Source: Dermabacteraceae bacterium TAE3-ERU5 (GTDB taxonomy: Bacteria > Actinomycetota > Actinomycetes > Actinomycetales > Dermabacteraceae). From it: a DNA stretch of 64,000 bases. A program made the translations under genes and the position numbers. The stretch is from the NCBI GenBank assembly GCA_019218375.1, contig JAHUUK010000002.1:1-64000 (forward strand), read 5' to 3'. Below the pieces are notes generated by a model that saw only the letters and a list, made by a program, of their open reading frames with translations, was not told the origin of the DNA and made no database searches. Every line of letters begins with the position of its first letter. Position 1 is the first letter of the stretch. Below are positions 17,175 through 26,635 of this stretch, one piece after another.

Positions 17175-18863
17175 GTGCCCACACCCTCCACCTCGTTCAC
17201 TGGTGACCTCTCCACCCCCGCAATCCGCGCGCTTATGTCTAGCGTCGCTTCCGCGGGTCGAGTTACCGTTGCCGAGCTGACCGCCGCCGCAGAATCTGCG
17301 GGTCTTAAAGGCGCCTCGGTAGCCAAACTTGAGGCACTGCTTGCTGCGCGCGGTGTTGAGGTAGTTACCTCTTCTCGTGCCGTAGCGGCGTCGCGTAGCC
17401 GCGCTTCCACGAGCGTGGCGATTGAGGAAGAGGGCGAAGAGGCCAAGAAGGCTCCGGCGAAGAAGACCACCGCGCGTAAGAGCACGGCCAAGGCGAAGGC
17501 CGAGGAAACCGAGGGCGCTGAGGCGGCTCCGGCTAAGAAGACCACCACGCGCAAGCGCGCCACCAAGAAGAGCGACGCGGAAACCGAAACCGCTCCCGAG
17601 GCGGAGGGCAAGGAAGAAGCCCCCGCTAAGAAGAGCACCGCCCGCAAGACCACGGCGACGCGCAAGACCACCACTCGTAAGACCGCCGCGAAAGCGAAGG
17701 CCGAGGAAGCGGAGCAGGAATCGGCCGAGGAAGAAACGGCCACCGAAACCGCACCCAAGAAGCGAGCCACCACGCGCAAGCGCGCCACCGCGAAAAAGGC
17801 CGCCGTCGAAGAGGTTGAAGAACCGGAAATTGAAGAAGACGAAGACGCGAAAGAGGAACCGAAGGCCGATGAGGTCGAGGACACCGCGCGTGGTTTCGTG
17901 TTCAAGAACGACGATGACGACGCACCGGCGCAGCAGGTCGTTACCGCGGGCGCGACCGCTGACCCGGTAAAGGACTACCTGAAGCAGATCGGCAAGGTAG
18001 CGCTGCTGAACGCCGCGCAGGAAGTTGAACTGGCCGAGCGCATCGAAGCCGGCCTGTACGCGGAGCACAAGCTCAAGCAGGACCCCTCCATCGCCCGCAC
18101 CAAGGCCGGACGCGAACTCGGCGTTATCGCAGAGGACGGCCGCGCGGCGAAGGACCACCTGCTCGAAGCGAACCTGCGACTCGTGGTTTCGCTGGCGAAG
18201 CGTTACACGGGACGCGGCATGCTCTTCCTGGACCTGATTCAGGAAGGCAACCTGGGCCTGATTCGTGCGGTAGAAAAGTTCGACTACACCAAGGGCTACA
18301 AGTTCTCTACCTACGCCACCTGGTGGATCCGTCAGGCGATCACCCGCGCCATGGCCGACCAGGCGCGCACCATCCGTATCCCGGTCCACATGGTTGAGGT
18401 AATCAACAAGCTGGCCCGCGTGCAGCGCCAGATGCTGCAGGACCTGGGGCGCGAACCTACGCCGGAAGAACTCGCCAAGGAACTCGACATGACCCCCGAG
18501 AAGGTTGTCGAGGTGCAGAAGTACGGCCGTGAACCGATCTCCCTGCACACCCCGCTGGGCGAGGACGGCGATAGCGAATTCGGCGACCTGATCGAAGACT
18601 CCGAGGCCGTTGTGCCAGCGGACGCGGTTAGCTTCACCCTGTTGCAGGAGCAGCTGCACGCTGTGCTGGATACGCTCTCCGAACGCGAAGCGGGCGTAGT
18701 CGCGATGCGCTTCGGCCTGGAGGACGGCCAGCCGAAGACCCTGGACGAGATCGGCAAGGTTTACGGCGTGACCCGCGAACGTATCCGCCAGATCGAATCC
18801 AAGACCATGTCCAAGCTGCGCCACCCCTCGCGCTCGCAGGTGCTGCGCGACTACCTGGACTGA
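17175..18863 (+). CDS. rpoD: Principal RNA polymerase sigma factor (sigma A/HrdB)
   Basis: Housekeeping sigma-70. Region 1.1-like sequence covers about residues 10-70. A low-complexity Lys/Ala/Thr/Glu segment follows (about 75-245) with four APAKKxTxRK-like repeats. Region 1.2 ([16 protein letters not shown]) begins near 262. Region 2 starts near 328 and includes the core-binding and -10 helices, with [20 protein letters not shown]. Region 3 follows, and region 4 carries the -35 helix [20 protein letters not shown] near 530. The start is GTG with AAGGAT eight bases upstream. It lies in the conserved order rpoD, DUF7455, parE seen in actinobacteria, here with a siderophore-interacting gene inserted. 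Confidence 0.97.
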   Translation: MPTPSTSFTGDLSTPAIRALMSSVASAGRVTVAELTAAAESAGLKGASVAKLEALLAARGVEVVTSSRAVAASRSRASTSVAIEEEGEEAKKAPAKKTTARKSTAKAKAEETEGAEAAPAKKTTTRKRATKKSDAETETAPEAEGKEEAPAKKSTARKTTATRKTTTRKTAAKAKAEEAEQESAEEETATETAPKKRATTRKRATAKKAAVEEVEEPEIEEDEDAKEEPKADEVEDTARGFVFKNDDDDAPAQQVVTAGATADPVKDYLKQIGKVALLNAAQEVELAERIEAGLYAEHKLKQDPSIARTKAGRELGVIAEDGRAAKDHLLEANLRLVVSLAKRYTGRGMLFLDLIQEGNLGLIRAVEKFDYTKGYKFSTYATWWIRQAITRAMADQARTIRIPVHMVEVINKLARVQRQMLQDLGREPTPEELAKELDMTPEKVVEVQKYGREPISLHTPLGEDGDSEFGDLIEDSEAVVPADAVSFTLLQEQLHAVLDTLSEREAGVVAMRFGLEDGQPKTLDEIGKVYGVTRERIRQIESKTMSKLRHPSRSQVLRDYLD

Positions 18864-18894
18864 CTCAGCTACGGGTAGGCACAATACCTATAAC

Positions 18895-18952
18895 AAAACT
18901 CCCGGATTCGGTAAGGTTAGTTTCGGCTAACCAAACCTGATCCGGGAGTTTT
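18895..18952 (+). terminator. Long hairpin between rpoD and the siderophore-interacting gene
   Basis: A 13-base perfect outer stem, AAAACTCCCGGAT with ATCCGGGAGTTTT, encloses a second stem GGTTAG/CTAACC with a six-base loop. The closing TTTT makes it a plausible rpoD terminator. The 3' arm also contains GGGAG, the only ribosome-site candidate for the ATG at 18954, so the hairpin could also control translation of the downstream gene. Confidence 0.75.
18917..18935 (+). promoter_or_regulatory. DtxR/IdeR-like iron box
   Basis: TTAGTTTCGGCTAACCAAA matches the remembered IdeR consensus TTAGGTTAGGCTAACCTAA at 16 of 19 positions. It lies 18 bases before the start of a siderophore-interacting protein gene, a typical iron-repressed target. 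A TATAAC hexamer at 18889-18894 would place transcription initiation next to the box. Confidence 0.7.
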
Positions 18953-18953
18953 A

Positions 18954-19832
18954 ATGTCTGACGCCCCCAAGCCCCTTACCCAAGAAGAAGCCAACGGCCT
19001 GCTCGAAGTAGTGCAGGTGCTGGAAAAAGAATATGCCGGCAAAATCGCCCACGTCATTTTCACCGTGACAGAGGTGTTCCCCCGCGCAAAGAAAATGGTG
19101 CGCGTCAGGGGACAGCTCCCGGAAGGCACCGACATGTCGGTCTGGACCGGGCCGAACGTAGCGTTTTCGCTGGAAATCCCCATTCCCGCAGAGGAACTAG
19201 AGGGCATCGAAGGAGCCCCACAGACCTCCCCGCGCCGCTACACGGTAGCTGACTACGACGTCGCCGCGCGCACCCTAGACATTGATTTTGTGCTCCACGA
19301 AGGAGACACCCCGGCCATGCTTTGGCTGCGTGACGCGAAGCCGGGAACCACCATTGAGCTGGAAAGCCCTCGCGTGCATTTCCTCCCTCCGAAGGGGGAA
19401 AAACTGGTGTTGGTGGCGGATTCCACGGCCGTACCCGCCGTGCTGCGCATCTGCGCGGAACATCCGCTTCCTGCCCAGACCACGCTGCTCACCTCGGCCG
19501 CGCGCGATGAACTGCCGGAACTGGCGGGCGTAAAAACCGTGTTCGTGTCGGAAGAAGCATTGGGAGAAGAGTTCACGAAGCTACCCGAAACGAATGCGGC
19601 AGACGCCCTCTGGGCGGCAGGTGAACAGGGACAGATGCGAATAGTGCGTAGGCATTGGCGCAAGACGCTCGGGCGCGGCAAAGAACAGATCGCGATCTCG
19701 GGCTACTGGCGCGCCGGAATCTCCGCCACCGCCCGCGATATTGAGGGGCTGCGAGGAATCAGGGATGCGCTGGTAGCGGGCTCATCGCTCGCAGAGATCA
19801 CTGCGGCCGCGGAAGAAAGCGATGACGTATAG
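18954..19832 (+). CDS. Siderophore-interacting protein, FAD-dependent ferric reductase-like
   Basis: Member of the SIP/ViuB family, which reduces ferric siderophores in the cytoplasm with FAD and a pyridine nucleotide to release iron. RRYTVADYDVAARTLDIDFV (about residues 92-111) is the FAD-binding strand with the family RxYT motif, and FVLHEGDTPAMLWL follows. LVLVADSTAVPAVLRI near 158 begins the SIP nucleotide-binding domain. The C-terminal WRKTLGRGKEQIAISGYWRAG resembles the closing family motif. The 292-residue length is slightly long because of an N-terminal helix. GGGAG precedes the ATG. No siderophore synthesis or uptake genes lie nearby, so it appears as a lone iron-regulated gene beside rpoD. 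Confidence 0.88.
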   Translation: MSDAPKPLTQEEANGLLEVVQVLEKEYAGKIAHVIFTVTEVFPRAKKMVRVRGQLPEGTDMSVWTGPNVAFSLEIPIPAEELEGIEGAPQTSPRRYTVADYDVAARTLDIDFVLHEGDTPAMLWLRDAKPGTTIELESPRVHFLPPKGEKLVLVADSTAVPAVLRICAEHPLPAQTTLLTSAARDELPELAGVKTVFVSEEALGEEFTKLPETNAADALWAAGEQGQMRIVRRHWRKTLGRGKEQIAISGYWRAGISATARDIEGLRGIRDALVAGSSLAEITAAAEESDDV

Positions 19833-19851
19833 CAGCCTTTGCTGACTGAAA

Positions 19852-19895
19852 AACGGGTGGGTCCGCGCTCTAGCTAGAACGCGGACCCACCCGTT
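19852..19895. terminator. Bidirectional terminator
   Basis: A 16-base perfect stem AACGGGTGGGTCCGCG/CGCGGACCCACCCGTT. It separates the siderophore-interacting gene (stop 19832) from the convergent DUF7455 gene (stop 19913). Confidence 0.92.
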
Positions 19896-19912
19896 ACGTT
19901 TCGTGTGCGCTT

Positions 19913-20116
19913 TTAGCGCTGCGGCGAAAGCCTGCCTGTTTCGTCAATAACCTCGGCGGCGACGTTATTCAGCGCGTCGGCGTGAGCGCGCGCGTGGTGG
20001 GCGCAAAACATGAGTTCGCCCCCGGCAACCAGGGAAACCTTCACGTAAGCCTGGGCGCCGCAGCGATCGCAGCGATCGTTCGCAGTCAGATTCGGTGCCT
20101 GCATAGTCTGGGTCAT
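19913..20116 (-). CDS. DUF7455 small zinc-ribbon-like protein
   Basis: Small cytoplasmic protein of 67 residues with one CDRCGAQAYV knuckle and a second MFCAHHARAH pair, which together offer Cys/His ligands for a single zinc. The closing AAEVIDETGRL is typical of the family. In Streptomyces an equivalent gene lies between hrdB and parE, matching the position here between rpoD and parE. I use the ATG at 20116 because homology starts at about that point. A TTGAAT hexamer lies six bases upstream, and there is no clear ribosome site. Function unknown; the constant position beside the main sigma factor is the only hint. Confidence 0.85.
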   Translation of the reverse strand: MTQTMQAPNLTANDRCDRCGAQAYVKVSLVAGGELMFCAHHARAHADALNNVAAEVIDETGRLSPQR

Positions 20117-20240
20117 GCCTACATTCAAGCAACGCACGGTTGCGCTGTCACGGTGATTTCGCTGATTGCGCAAAAGATCATGGAAAAGCGCTGTGGCGAA
20201 GAACGGCCGTGTGCTGCGGGCTTTCCACGCCCGCGCCGCG

Positions 20241-20246
20241 TAGAAT
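20241..20246 (+). promoter_or_regulatory. -10 of the parE-hisF operon, leaderless arrangement
   Basis: TAGAAT, six bases, then the GTG start of parE at 20253. Confidence 0.55.
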
Positions 20247-20252
20247 CTGTGC

Positions 20253-22361
20253 GTGCCTAAAACGCCTGCAACCTCTTACGACGCCCGCCACCTCCAGGTA
20301 CTGGAGGGGCTGGAAGCCGTCCGCAAACGCCCCGGCATGTACATCGGTTCTACCGACTCGCGCGGCCTCATGCACTGCCTGTGGGAGATCATCGATAACT
20401 CGGTAGACGAAGCCCTGGGAGGGCATGCCAGCGCGATAGACATCGTGCTGCACGAAGACGGCAGCGTAGAGGTGCGAGACGATGGGCGCGGCATCCCCGT
20501 CGATAAGGAACCCAAGACGGGCCTGAGCGGCGTCGAGGTCGTGTTCACGAAGCTGCACGCGGGCGGCAAGTTTGGCGGCGGCTCCTACGCCGCCTCCGGC
20601 GGCCTGCACGGCGTCGGCGCCTCGGTCGTGAATGCACTCTCTGAACGCTTGGACGTCTGGGTGGACCGCGCGGGCAAGACCTACGCGATGTCGTTCAGGC
20701 GCGGCGAACCGGGCGAGTTCGACGACGCCGCCGGGGTTTCTCCCAGCAACGAATTCACGCCCTTTACCTCCGGTTCGGGCCTGCGCGTGGTCGGCAAAAC
20801 CAAGCGCGGAGTGACCGGCACGCGTGTGCGCTACTGGGCCGACCCGCAGATCTTCCTGCGGGGGGCCGGATTCCTGCGGGAAGAACTGGTGCGCCGCGCC
20901 AGGCAGACCGCCTTCCTTGTGCCGGGCCTGACCCTGCGCCTGCACGATAACCGTTCCGACAGGCCCGAGGACGCCCCGGACGTGCAGGAGTTCCGCTTCG
21001 ACGGCGGCATTTCCGAGTTCGTCGAGTTCCTGGCCGCCGATCAGAAGATTACCGACGTCATCCGCCTCACCGGCGAAGGAGACTTCAAGGAAACCGTGCC
21101 GGTGCTGGACGGCAAGGGCCAGATGGTTTCGCGCGAGGTGGAACGCACCTGCCGCGTGGACATCGCTCTGCGCTGGGGCAGCGACTACGAAACCAACCTG
21201 CGCTCCTTCGTCAACATCGTGGCTACCCCCAAGGGCGGAACGCACGTAGCCGGTTTCGAACAGGCACTGGTTAAAACCCTGCGCAAGACCGTGGCGGATA
21301 GCGCCCGTAAGCTTAAGTTCAACCCCAAGAATGACCGGCTGGAAAAGGACGACTGCCTGGCGGGCCTGACCGCCGTGGTAACCGTGCGCCTGGATGAGCC
21401 GCAGTTCGAGGGGCAAACCAAGGAAATCCTTGGCACCGCTGCCGTGCGGCAGGTGGTGGCCGGTATCGTCGAAGCGCAGCTCGGCGACTTCCTGCGCTCC
21501 ACCAAAAAGGGCGAGAAGGAACAGGCCGGCCTGGTACTGGAAAAGGTTGTTTCCGAAATGCGCGCCCGCGTGGCCGCCCGTATGCATAAGGAGGTTTCGC
21601 GCCGCAAAAACGCGCTCGAATCTTCCTCCATGCCGACGAAACTGGCCGACTGCCGCAGCCGCGACGTGGCGCGCAGCGAACTTTTCATCGTCGAGGGCGA
21701 TTCGGCCCTGGGCACCGCGAAGAACGCCCGCAGCTCCGAGTTCCAGGCTCTGCTGCCGATTCGCGGCAAGATTCTGAACGTGCAGAAAGCGTCCATCACC
21801 GACATGCTGAAGAACGCCGAGTGCGCGGCGATCATTCAGGTGCTCGGGGCCGGTTCCGGGCGCACTTTCGACATCGAGGCTGCCCGCTACGGCAAGATCA
21901 TCATTATGTCGGACGCGGACGTGGACGGCGCGCACATCCGCACCCTGCTGCTGACCCTGTTCCACCGCTACATGCGGCCAATGCTGGAGGAAGGGCGCGT
22001 CTATGCGGCCGTGCCCCCGCTGCACCGGGTCGAAATCATCCATGGCGGCCGCAAAAAGAACGAATACGTTTACACCTATTCCGAAGCGGAACTAAACAAG
22101 CTGCTGAAGAACCTGGAGCGGCGCGGTAAGCGCTACAAGGAACCGATTCAGCGCTACAAGGGCCTTGGCGAAATGGACGCCGATCAGCTTGCGGAAACCA
22201 CCATGGACCCGCGTCACCGCACCCTGCGCCGCGTCAATATTGCCGATGCTGCCGCAGCGGAGCGCGTGTTTGAGCTGCTGATGGGGTCCGAGGTAGCGCC
22301 GCGCAAACAGTTCATCATCGAGGGAGCGGCCGAACTGGACCGCGACCGGATCGACGCCTAG
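20253..22361 (+). CDS. parE: DNA topoisomerase IV-type subunit B
   Basis: ATPase subunit of the second type II topoisomerase; decatenates chromosomes with ParC. The GHKL ATP site is visible in LWEIIDNSVDEAL and VRDDGRGIPVD, with GGLHGVGASVVNALS as the lid. The Toprim domain has VEGDSALGTAKNAR and MSDADVDGAHIRTLLL (about residues 475-570), and the C-terminal YKGLGEMDADQLAETTMDP is intact. The 702-residue length and the position beside rpoD favour ParE over GyrB. The start is GTG with the leaderless-type TAGAAT six bases upstream. hisF follows after nine bases. The partner parC lies at 24010-26493 on the other strand. Confidence 0.95.
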   Translation: MPKTPATSYDARHLQVLEGLEAVRKRPGMYIGSTDSRGLMHCLWEIIDNSVDEALGGHASAIDIVLHEDGSVEVRDDGRGIPVDKEPKTGLSGVEVVFTKLHAGGKFGGGSYAASGGLHGVGASVVNALSERLDVWVDRAGKTYAMSFRRGEPGEFDDAAGVSPSNEFTPFTSGSGLRVVGKTKRGVTGTRVRYWADPQIFLRGAGFLREELVRRARQTAFLVPGLTLRLHDNRSDRPEDAPDVQEFRFDGGISEFVEFLAADQKITDVIRLTGEGDFKETVPVLDGKGQMVSREVERTCRVDIALRWGSDYETNLRSFVNIVATPKGGTHVAGFEQALVKTLRKTVADSARKLKFNPKNDRLEKDDCLAGLTAVVTVRLDEPQFEGQTKEILGTAAVRQVVAGIVEAQLGDFLRSTKKGEKEQAGLVLEKVVSEMRARVAARMHKEVSRRKNALESSSMPTKLADCRSRDVARSELFIVEGDSALGTAKNARSSEFQALLPIRGKILNVQKASITDMLKNAECAAIIQVLGAGSGRTFDIEAARYGKIIIMSDADVDGAHIRTLLLTLFHRYMRPMLEEGRVYAAVPPLHRVEIIHGGRKKNEYVYTYSEAELNKLLKNLERRGKRYKEPIQRYKGLGEMDADQLAETTMDPRHRTLRRVNIADAAAAERVFELLMGSEVAPRKQFIIEGAAELDRDRIDA

Positions 22362-22370
22362 GAGTATCTG

Positions 22371-23156
22371 ATGTCTCTCGCCACACGCGTTATCGCCTGC
22401 CTTGATGTGGACGCCGGACGGGTGGTGAAGGGCGTCAACTTCCAGGGGCTGCGCGATGCAGGCGACCCGGTGGAACTCGCGCAGCGCTACAACAGCGAGG
22501 GCATCGACGAACTGACCTTCCTGGACGTCACCGCGTCCTCCGGCAACCGCGAAACCATGCTTGACGTGGTACGCCGCACCGCCGATCAGGTGTTTATTCC
22601 CCTCACCGTGGGCGGCGGCGTGCGGGAGGTAGCGGATGTGGATCGCCTGCTGCGCGCGGGGGCCGACAAGGTTGGCATGAACACCGCCGCGATCTCCCGG
22701 CCCGAGGTCATTACCGAGGTTGCGGAGCGCTTCGGCAACCAGGTGCTGGTGCTTTCGATCGATGCCCGCCGGGTGTGTGCAGATACCCCAGACGGCCCTG
22801 CGCGGGGCGGTAGCGGTTTCGAGGTGACCACCCACGGCGGCAGGCGCGGCACGGGAATCGACGCGATCGAATGGATCTCCCGCGTCACCGAGCTGGGGGC
22901 GGGGGAGATCCTGCTGAATTCGATGGACGCCGACGGCACTAGGGAGGGCTTCGATCTGGAAATGATCGAGAGGGCCAGGCGTGCCACCACCCTGCCCCTG
23001 ATCGCCTCGGGCGGTGCGGGCAGCGCCGACGATTTCCCGCCCGCCGTGGCCGCAGGGGCCGATGCCCTTTTGGCCGCCAGCATTTTCCACTATCGGCAGG
23101 TAGAGGTGAGCGCGGTCAAGGCCGCGCTCCGCGCAGCGGGGCATGCGGTTCGCTAG
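22371..23156 (+). CDS. hisF: Imidazole glycerol phosphate synthase cyclase subunit
   Basis: Histidine biosynthesis enzyme; with HisH it converts PRFAR and glutamine-derived ammonia to imidazole glycerol phosphate and AICAR. TIM-barrel markers are present: the catalytic Asp in [17 protein letters not shown] (about residue 11), [39 protein letters not shown] with the second catalytic Asp, and [11 protein letters not shown]. Length is normal (261). GGAG overlaps the parE stop seven bases before the ATG, so it is read with parE. No other his gene is in the window. It overlaps the stop of the convergent mutarotase gene. Confidence 0.95.
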   Translation: MSLATRVIACLDVDAGRVVKGVNFQGLRDAGDPVELAQRYNSEGIDELTFLDVTASSGNRETMLDVVRRTADQVFIPLTVGGGVREVADVDRLLRAGADKVGMNTAAISRPEVITEVAERFGNQVLVLSIDARRVCADTPDGPARGGSGFEVTTHGGRRGTGIDAIEWISRVTELGAGEILLNSMDADGTREGFDLEMIERARRATTLPLIASGGAGSADDFPPAVAAGADALLAASIFHYRQVEVSAVKAALRAAGHAVR

Positions 23157-24013
23157 AAAGCACGTACCTCGTAGCGGGCACGGATAGTCTTGGTTTCCCC
23201 TTTTCGCGCAGGCCAGGCCGACGTGGTTACGCTGCCCGATTCCAGGCAGAGCATTTTCTGCCATTCACTCAGGTCAGGCCCGTCCTGGTAGGGGTTCCAA
23301 ACAATCGTGGAACCGGCTCCCTGGCTGGTCAGGGTGATGCTGCGGCCAAGCACGGGATCGTGCACGGTGCGCGCGGCATCGCCCGTGATAAACACCGCGT
23401 CCGTGTGCGCGGGAATCGGGAGAAGGCCGTCCTCGCCGCGGGGAGCCAGTCCCTTTCCGGTCTTATCTTCGGCAGGAGCCGACGCCAGCCCGCTCACGCT
23501 CACCTGGGAAACATCGGCGACGCGCAGATACGTGTGCAACGCCGCCTCCGCGAGCGGGGGCACCGCCTCATCCAGCGCGGTGATGCTCAATTCCAGGGTG
23601 AGTGCGTGCGACAACCCCAGCCGATAGCGGTAGGAAAAACCGCCCGTTTCAAGCGTAAAAACCAGCGTCACCGCGCCAGCGCCAGACTCTTCACCGCCGT
23701 CAGACTCCGCGGCGGCCAGCTCCCAGGTGCTCAGGCGGCAGGGGCCGTGGCTGGGGGAGAGAGGCCCGGCAACCCCCGGACCGAACCAGGGAGCACACAC
23801 CGGCACCCCGCCCCGGATCGCTGTCCCCTCCGCGAAAACGGTTTTCGGGCTCAGCCAGAGCAGATTAGTGTGCCCGGCGGGGGTAAACGAGAGCAGCTGC
23901 GCCCCGTACAGGCTAACCAGCGCGCCACACAGTGGCGTCTCCACCCGGAGGCAGGGAAACCCGCCAGGTCCAGCTACCTGGGATACTCCGGCGGGTAACG
24001 TCGGTGCGCTCAC
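23153..24013 (-). CDS. D-hexose-6-phosphate mutarotase / aldose 1-epimerase family
   Basis: Aldose-1-epimerase fold protein that interconverts sugar anomers, probably glucose 6-phosphate (YeaD-like). [13 protein letters not shown] (about residues 68-80) and [12 protein letters not shown] contain family-conserved residues, with the catalytic His expected in [16 protein letters not shown] (about 165-180). The catalytic Glu is in [12 protein letters not shown]. The start ATG overlaps the parC stop by four bases (24010-24013), so it is translationally coupled to parC. A link between topoisomerase and mutarotase is not known and is probably positional only. Confidence 0.85.
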   Translation of the reverse strand: MSAPTLPAGVSQVAGPGGFPCLRVETPLCGALVSLYGAQLLSFTPAGHTNLLWLSPKTVFAEGTAIRGGVPVCAPWFGPGVAGPLSPSHGPCRLSTWELAAAESDGGEESGAGAVTLVFTLETGGFSYRYRLGLSHALTLELSITALDEAVPPLAEAALHTYLRVADVSQVSVSGLASAPAEDKTGKGLAPRGEDGLLPIPAHTDAVFITGDAARTVHDPVLGRSITLTSQGAGSTIVWNPYQDGPDLSEWQKMLCLESGSVTTSAWPARKGETKTIRARYEVRAF

Positions 24014-26493
24014 AGGGAGCCGCCCGCCACCGTAGCGAGCGGGGTGGCAAGCGGCGAACCGGAACCGTCGCGGCGCGCCAACGGCGCGGGCAGATCCATC
24101 GGCTGCCCGTCAGCGGTACAGGCGCGGGCCGGGCTGCTCACGATCCAGGCCGACAGCAGCACATCCTCACCACGCAGGAACCGCTGGCAGCGCACACCAC
24201 CGGTGGCGCGGCCCTTCGCCGGGTATTCGGCGGCATCGCTCACCTTGAGCGAACCGGCCTGCAGCTCCGGCAGCACACCGGAGGAACCGGCCACGGTAAC
24301 CACCTCGCAGCGTCCCGTGACGTCGTAGGCGGTGAAAGCGACCACGCGCGCGCCGTCCGCCAGCCTGATGCCCGCTACGCCCCCCGCGGCGCGTCCCTGC
24401 GCACGCACGCCGGACGCCGGGAAATGCAGCAGCTGCGCATCGCTGCTAACGAAAGCCAGATCGTGGCTCTCCAACTGCTTGGCCGTGAGATCAACCGCGC
24501 CCACCACTTCGTCGCCGTCCTTGAGGGAAATGACCGTGAAGTCGTCGGCTTTCGGATATTCGGGGCTGACTCGCTTCACCACGCCGTGCAGCGTGCCGAG
24601 CGCCAGGCCGCCGCCATCGCGTTCAAGGTCGGCCTCTTCCGCGCGGGCAAGGGCGATGATTCGCTCGTCCTTTTCCAGAGTCAGCAGGGAAGAGAGCGGA
24701 GCGCCGCCGCTCAGCGAGGGCGCACCCGCCTGCGGCGGCAGGGCCGGTAGATCGACCACGGAAAGGCGCAGCAAACGGCCCCGGCTGGTCACCACGCCCA
24801 CCTGTGAACGGGTGGTGGTGGTTACCGCCGACGTAACCGCGTCATGCGCGCTACGGCCAGGCTGCTCACCGAAGGCGTCGAGCGCGCAGCGCGCCACCAT
24901 GCCGGTGCCAGACAGCAGCACCCGGCAGGGATCGTCGGCCACCTCAAGCGGTGCCGCCTGGCTGGGCGCCGGGGCGGAATCCGCCTCCAGCAGCACGGTG
25001 CGGCGGGGGGTGCCGTGTACCTTGGCGACCTCGGCCAGCTCGCTGCTGACCAGCGCGCGCAGTACCTCGTCGGAAGCCAGGATTTCCCGCAGGGAGGCGA
25101 TCGCCTTCTCCAGCTCGTCCCGCTCAGATTCCAGCTCGATCCGGGAGAACTTGGTGAGCCTGCGCAGCCGCAGCTCCAGAATGTATTCGGCCTGGCGCTC
25201 GCTCAGATCGAACACCATGCGCAGCCGCTCCCTGGCCGACTCTGCATCGTCCGAAGAACGGATGATCTGAATGACCTCGTCGATATCGAGGATCGCCACC
25301 AGCAGGCCCTCCACCAGGTGCAGGCGATCCTCGTGCTTGCGCAGCCGGTATTCGGTGCGGCGGCGGGTGACGTCGATCCGGTGAGCCACGAACACCTCGA
25401 GCAGTTCCTTCAATCCGAGCGTGCGCGGCTGCCCCTCCACGAGGGCCACGTTATTTATACCGAAGGATTCCTCCATCGGCGTGTACTTATAGAGCTGCGC
25501 CAGCACCGCCTCGGGATTGAAACCGCTCTTCACGGTGAGCACCAGGCGCATGCCGTGGTGGCGGTCGGTCAGATCCTGGTAGTCGGTGATGCCCTGCACC
25601 TTCTTGCTCTGCACGGCATCGCGCAGCTTCTCAACCACCTTTTCGGGGCCGACCAAGTAGGGCAGCTGCGTCACCACGATGCCCTTTTTGCGGCTCGTGA
25701 CGTTTTCGATCTGGCAGGTGGCGCGAATCTTGAAGCTGCCGCGCCCGGTGCGGTAGGCGTCGCGAATACCGTCCAGGCCGATGATCTTGCCGCCGGTGGG
25801 CAGGTCGGGGCCGGGCACGAAGCGCATCAGTTCTTCCAGGCTGGCCGACGGGTGCTGCAGCAGGTGGCGGGCCGCCGCGATAACCTCCACCAGATTGTGG
25901 GGAGGCATGTTGGTGGCCATGCCGACGGCGATCCCGGAGGCGCCGTTTACCAGCAGGTTCGGGAACTGTGCGGGGAGCACCTCCGGCTGGGTGAGCTGGT
26001 TGTCGTAATTGGGTACGAAATCAACCACGTCTTCGTCGAGCGAAGAGGTCATTAGCAGCGCCGCCGGGTCTAGGCGAGCCTCCGTGTAACGGGCCGCCGC
26101 CGGGCCGTCGTCTAGCGAACCGAAGTTACCGTGCCCATCGACCAGCGGCAGACGCAGCGAAAAGTCCTGGGCCATGCGCACCAGTGCGTCATAGATGGCG
26201 CTGTCGCCGTGCGGGTGCAGCTTGCCCATCACCTCGCCGACCACGCGCTGAGACTTGACGTGCCCGCGATCGGGGCGCAGCCCCATCTCGCTCATCATGT
26301 AGAGGATGCGGCGCTGCACGGGCTTTAGGCCGTCGCGCGCGTCCGGTAGCGCCCGCGCGTAAATCACCGAATAGGCGTATTCGAGGAAGGAGTTTTCCAT
26401 CTCCGCCAAAACATCGACGTCAACGATGTTTTCCTCGAAGTCAGCCTGCTCTTCGGGATGCTGGGTACGTGATGCGCGAGCCATGCCCTCCAT
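24010..26493 (-). CDS. parC: DNA topoisomerase IV-type subunit A
   Basis: DNA-breakage subunit partnering Par[19 protein letters not shown] opens the winged-helix domain. [17 protein letters not shown] is the quinolone-resistance region, with the Ser and Asp normally altered in resistant strains both present. AARYTEARL holds the catalytic Tyr, followed by [13 protein letters not shown]. The C-terminal DNA-wrapping propeller lacks an obvious GyrA box, which supports ParC over GyrA. The start is ATG at 26493; an ATG at 26484 is nearly equivalent. It leads the mutarotase gene in an operon. Confidence 0.94.
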   Translation of the reverse strand: MEGMARASRTQHPEEQADFEENIVDVDVLAEMENSFLEYAYSVIYARALPDARDGLKPVQRRILYMMSEMGLRPDRGHVKSQRVVGEVMGKLHPHGDSAIYDALVRMAQDFSLRLPLVDGHGNFGSLDDGPAAARYTEARLDPAALLMTSSLDEDVVDFVPNYDNQLTQPEVLPAQFPNLLVNGASGIAVGMATNMPPHNLVEVIAAARHLLQHPSASLEELMRFVPGPDLPTGGKIIGLDGIRDAYRTGRGSFKIRATCQIENVTSRKKGIVVTQLPYLVGPEKVVEKLRDAVQSKKVQGITDYQDLTDRHHGMRLVLTVKSGFNPEAVLAQLYKYTPMEESFGINNVALVEGQPRTLGLKELLEVFVAHRIDVTRRRTEYRLRKHEDRLHLVEGLLVAILDIDEVIQIIRSSDDAESARERLRMVFDLSERQAEYILELRLRRLTKFSRIELESERDELEKAIASLREILASDEVLRALVSSELAEVAKVHGTPRRTVLLEADSAPAPSQAAPLEVADDPCRVLLSGTGMVARCALDAFGEQPGRSAHDAVTSAVTTTTRSQVGVVTSRGRLLRLSVVDLPALPPQAGAPSLSGGAPLSSLLTLEKDERIIALARAEEADLERDGGGLALGTLHGVVKRVSPEYPKADDFTVISLKDGDEVVGAVDLTAKQLESHDLAFVSSDAQLLHFPASGVRAQGRAAGGVAGIRLADGARVVAFTAYDVTGRCEVVTVAGSSGVLPELQAGSLKVSDAAEYPAKGRATGGVRCQRFLRGEDVLLSAWIVSSPARACTADGQPMDLPAPLARRDGSGSPLATPLATVAGGSL

Positions 26494-26600
26494 ATTGCCT
26501 TAAAACAGGGGCAAAACCTGGCAGGAAAGGCCGGTGATGTCGGTTGCATCGCCCGGTTTGGCGGGCAAGAACGGGCTTTTGTGGCCGACGTAGTGGCGTG

Positions 26601-26629
26601 TTGCAGGGGAGGGGTGGTGCTGATATAAA
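26601..26629 (+). promoter_or_regulatory. Promoter of the DUF5998 gene, leaderless arrangement
   Basis: TTGCAG, 17 bases, TATAAA, six bases, then the ATG at 26636. Both hexamers are at standard spacing. Confidence 0.6.
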
Positions 26630-26635
26630 CGGCCT

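Noticed and set aside
17067-18884. Long minus-strand open frame opposite rpoD
   Set aside because: It is the shadow of the Lys/Ala-rich and GC-rich rpoD coding strand; its Gly/Arg/Phe repeats mirror the sigma-factor repeats.
18911-18936. Reading the iron box as a palindrome centred between GGTTAG and CTAACC
   Set aside because: That spacing is five bases too long for a DtxR site; the 19-mer at 18917-18935 fits better and is the one reported.
20178-22043. Long minus-strand open frame opposite parE
   Set aside because: ParE is certain by motifs on the plus strand; the antisense frame lacks domains and is typical for GC-rich DNA.
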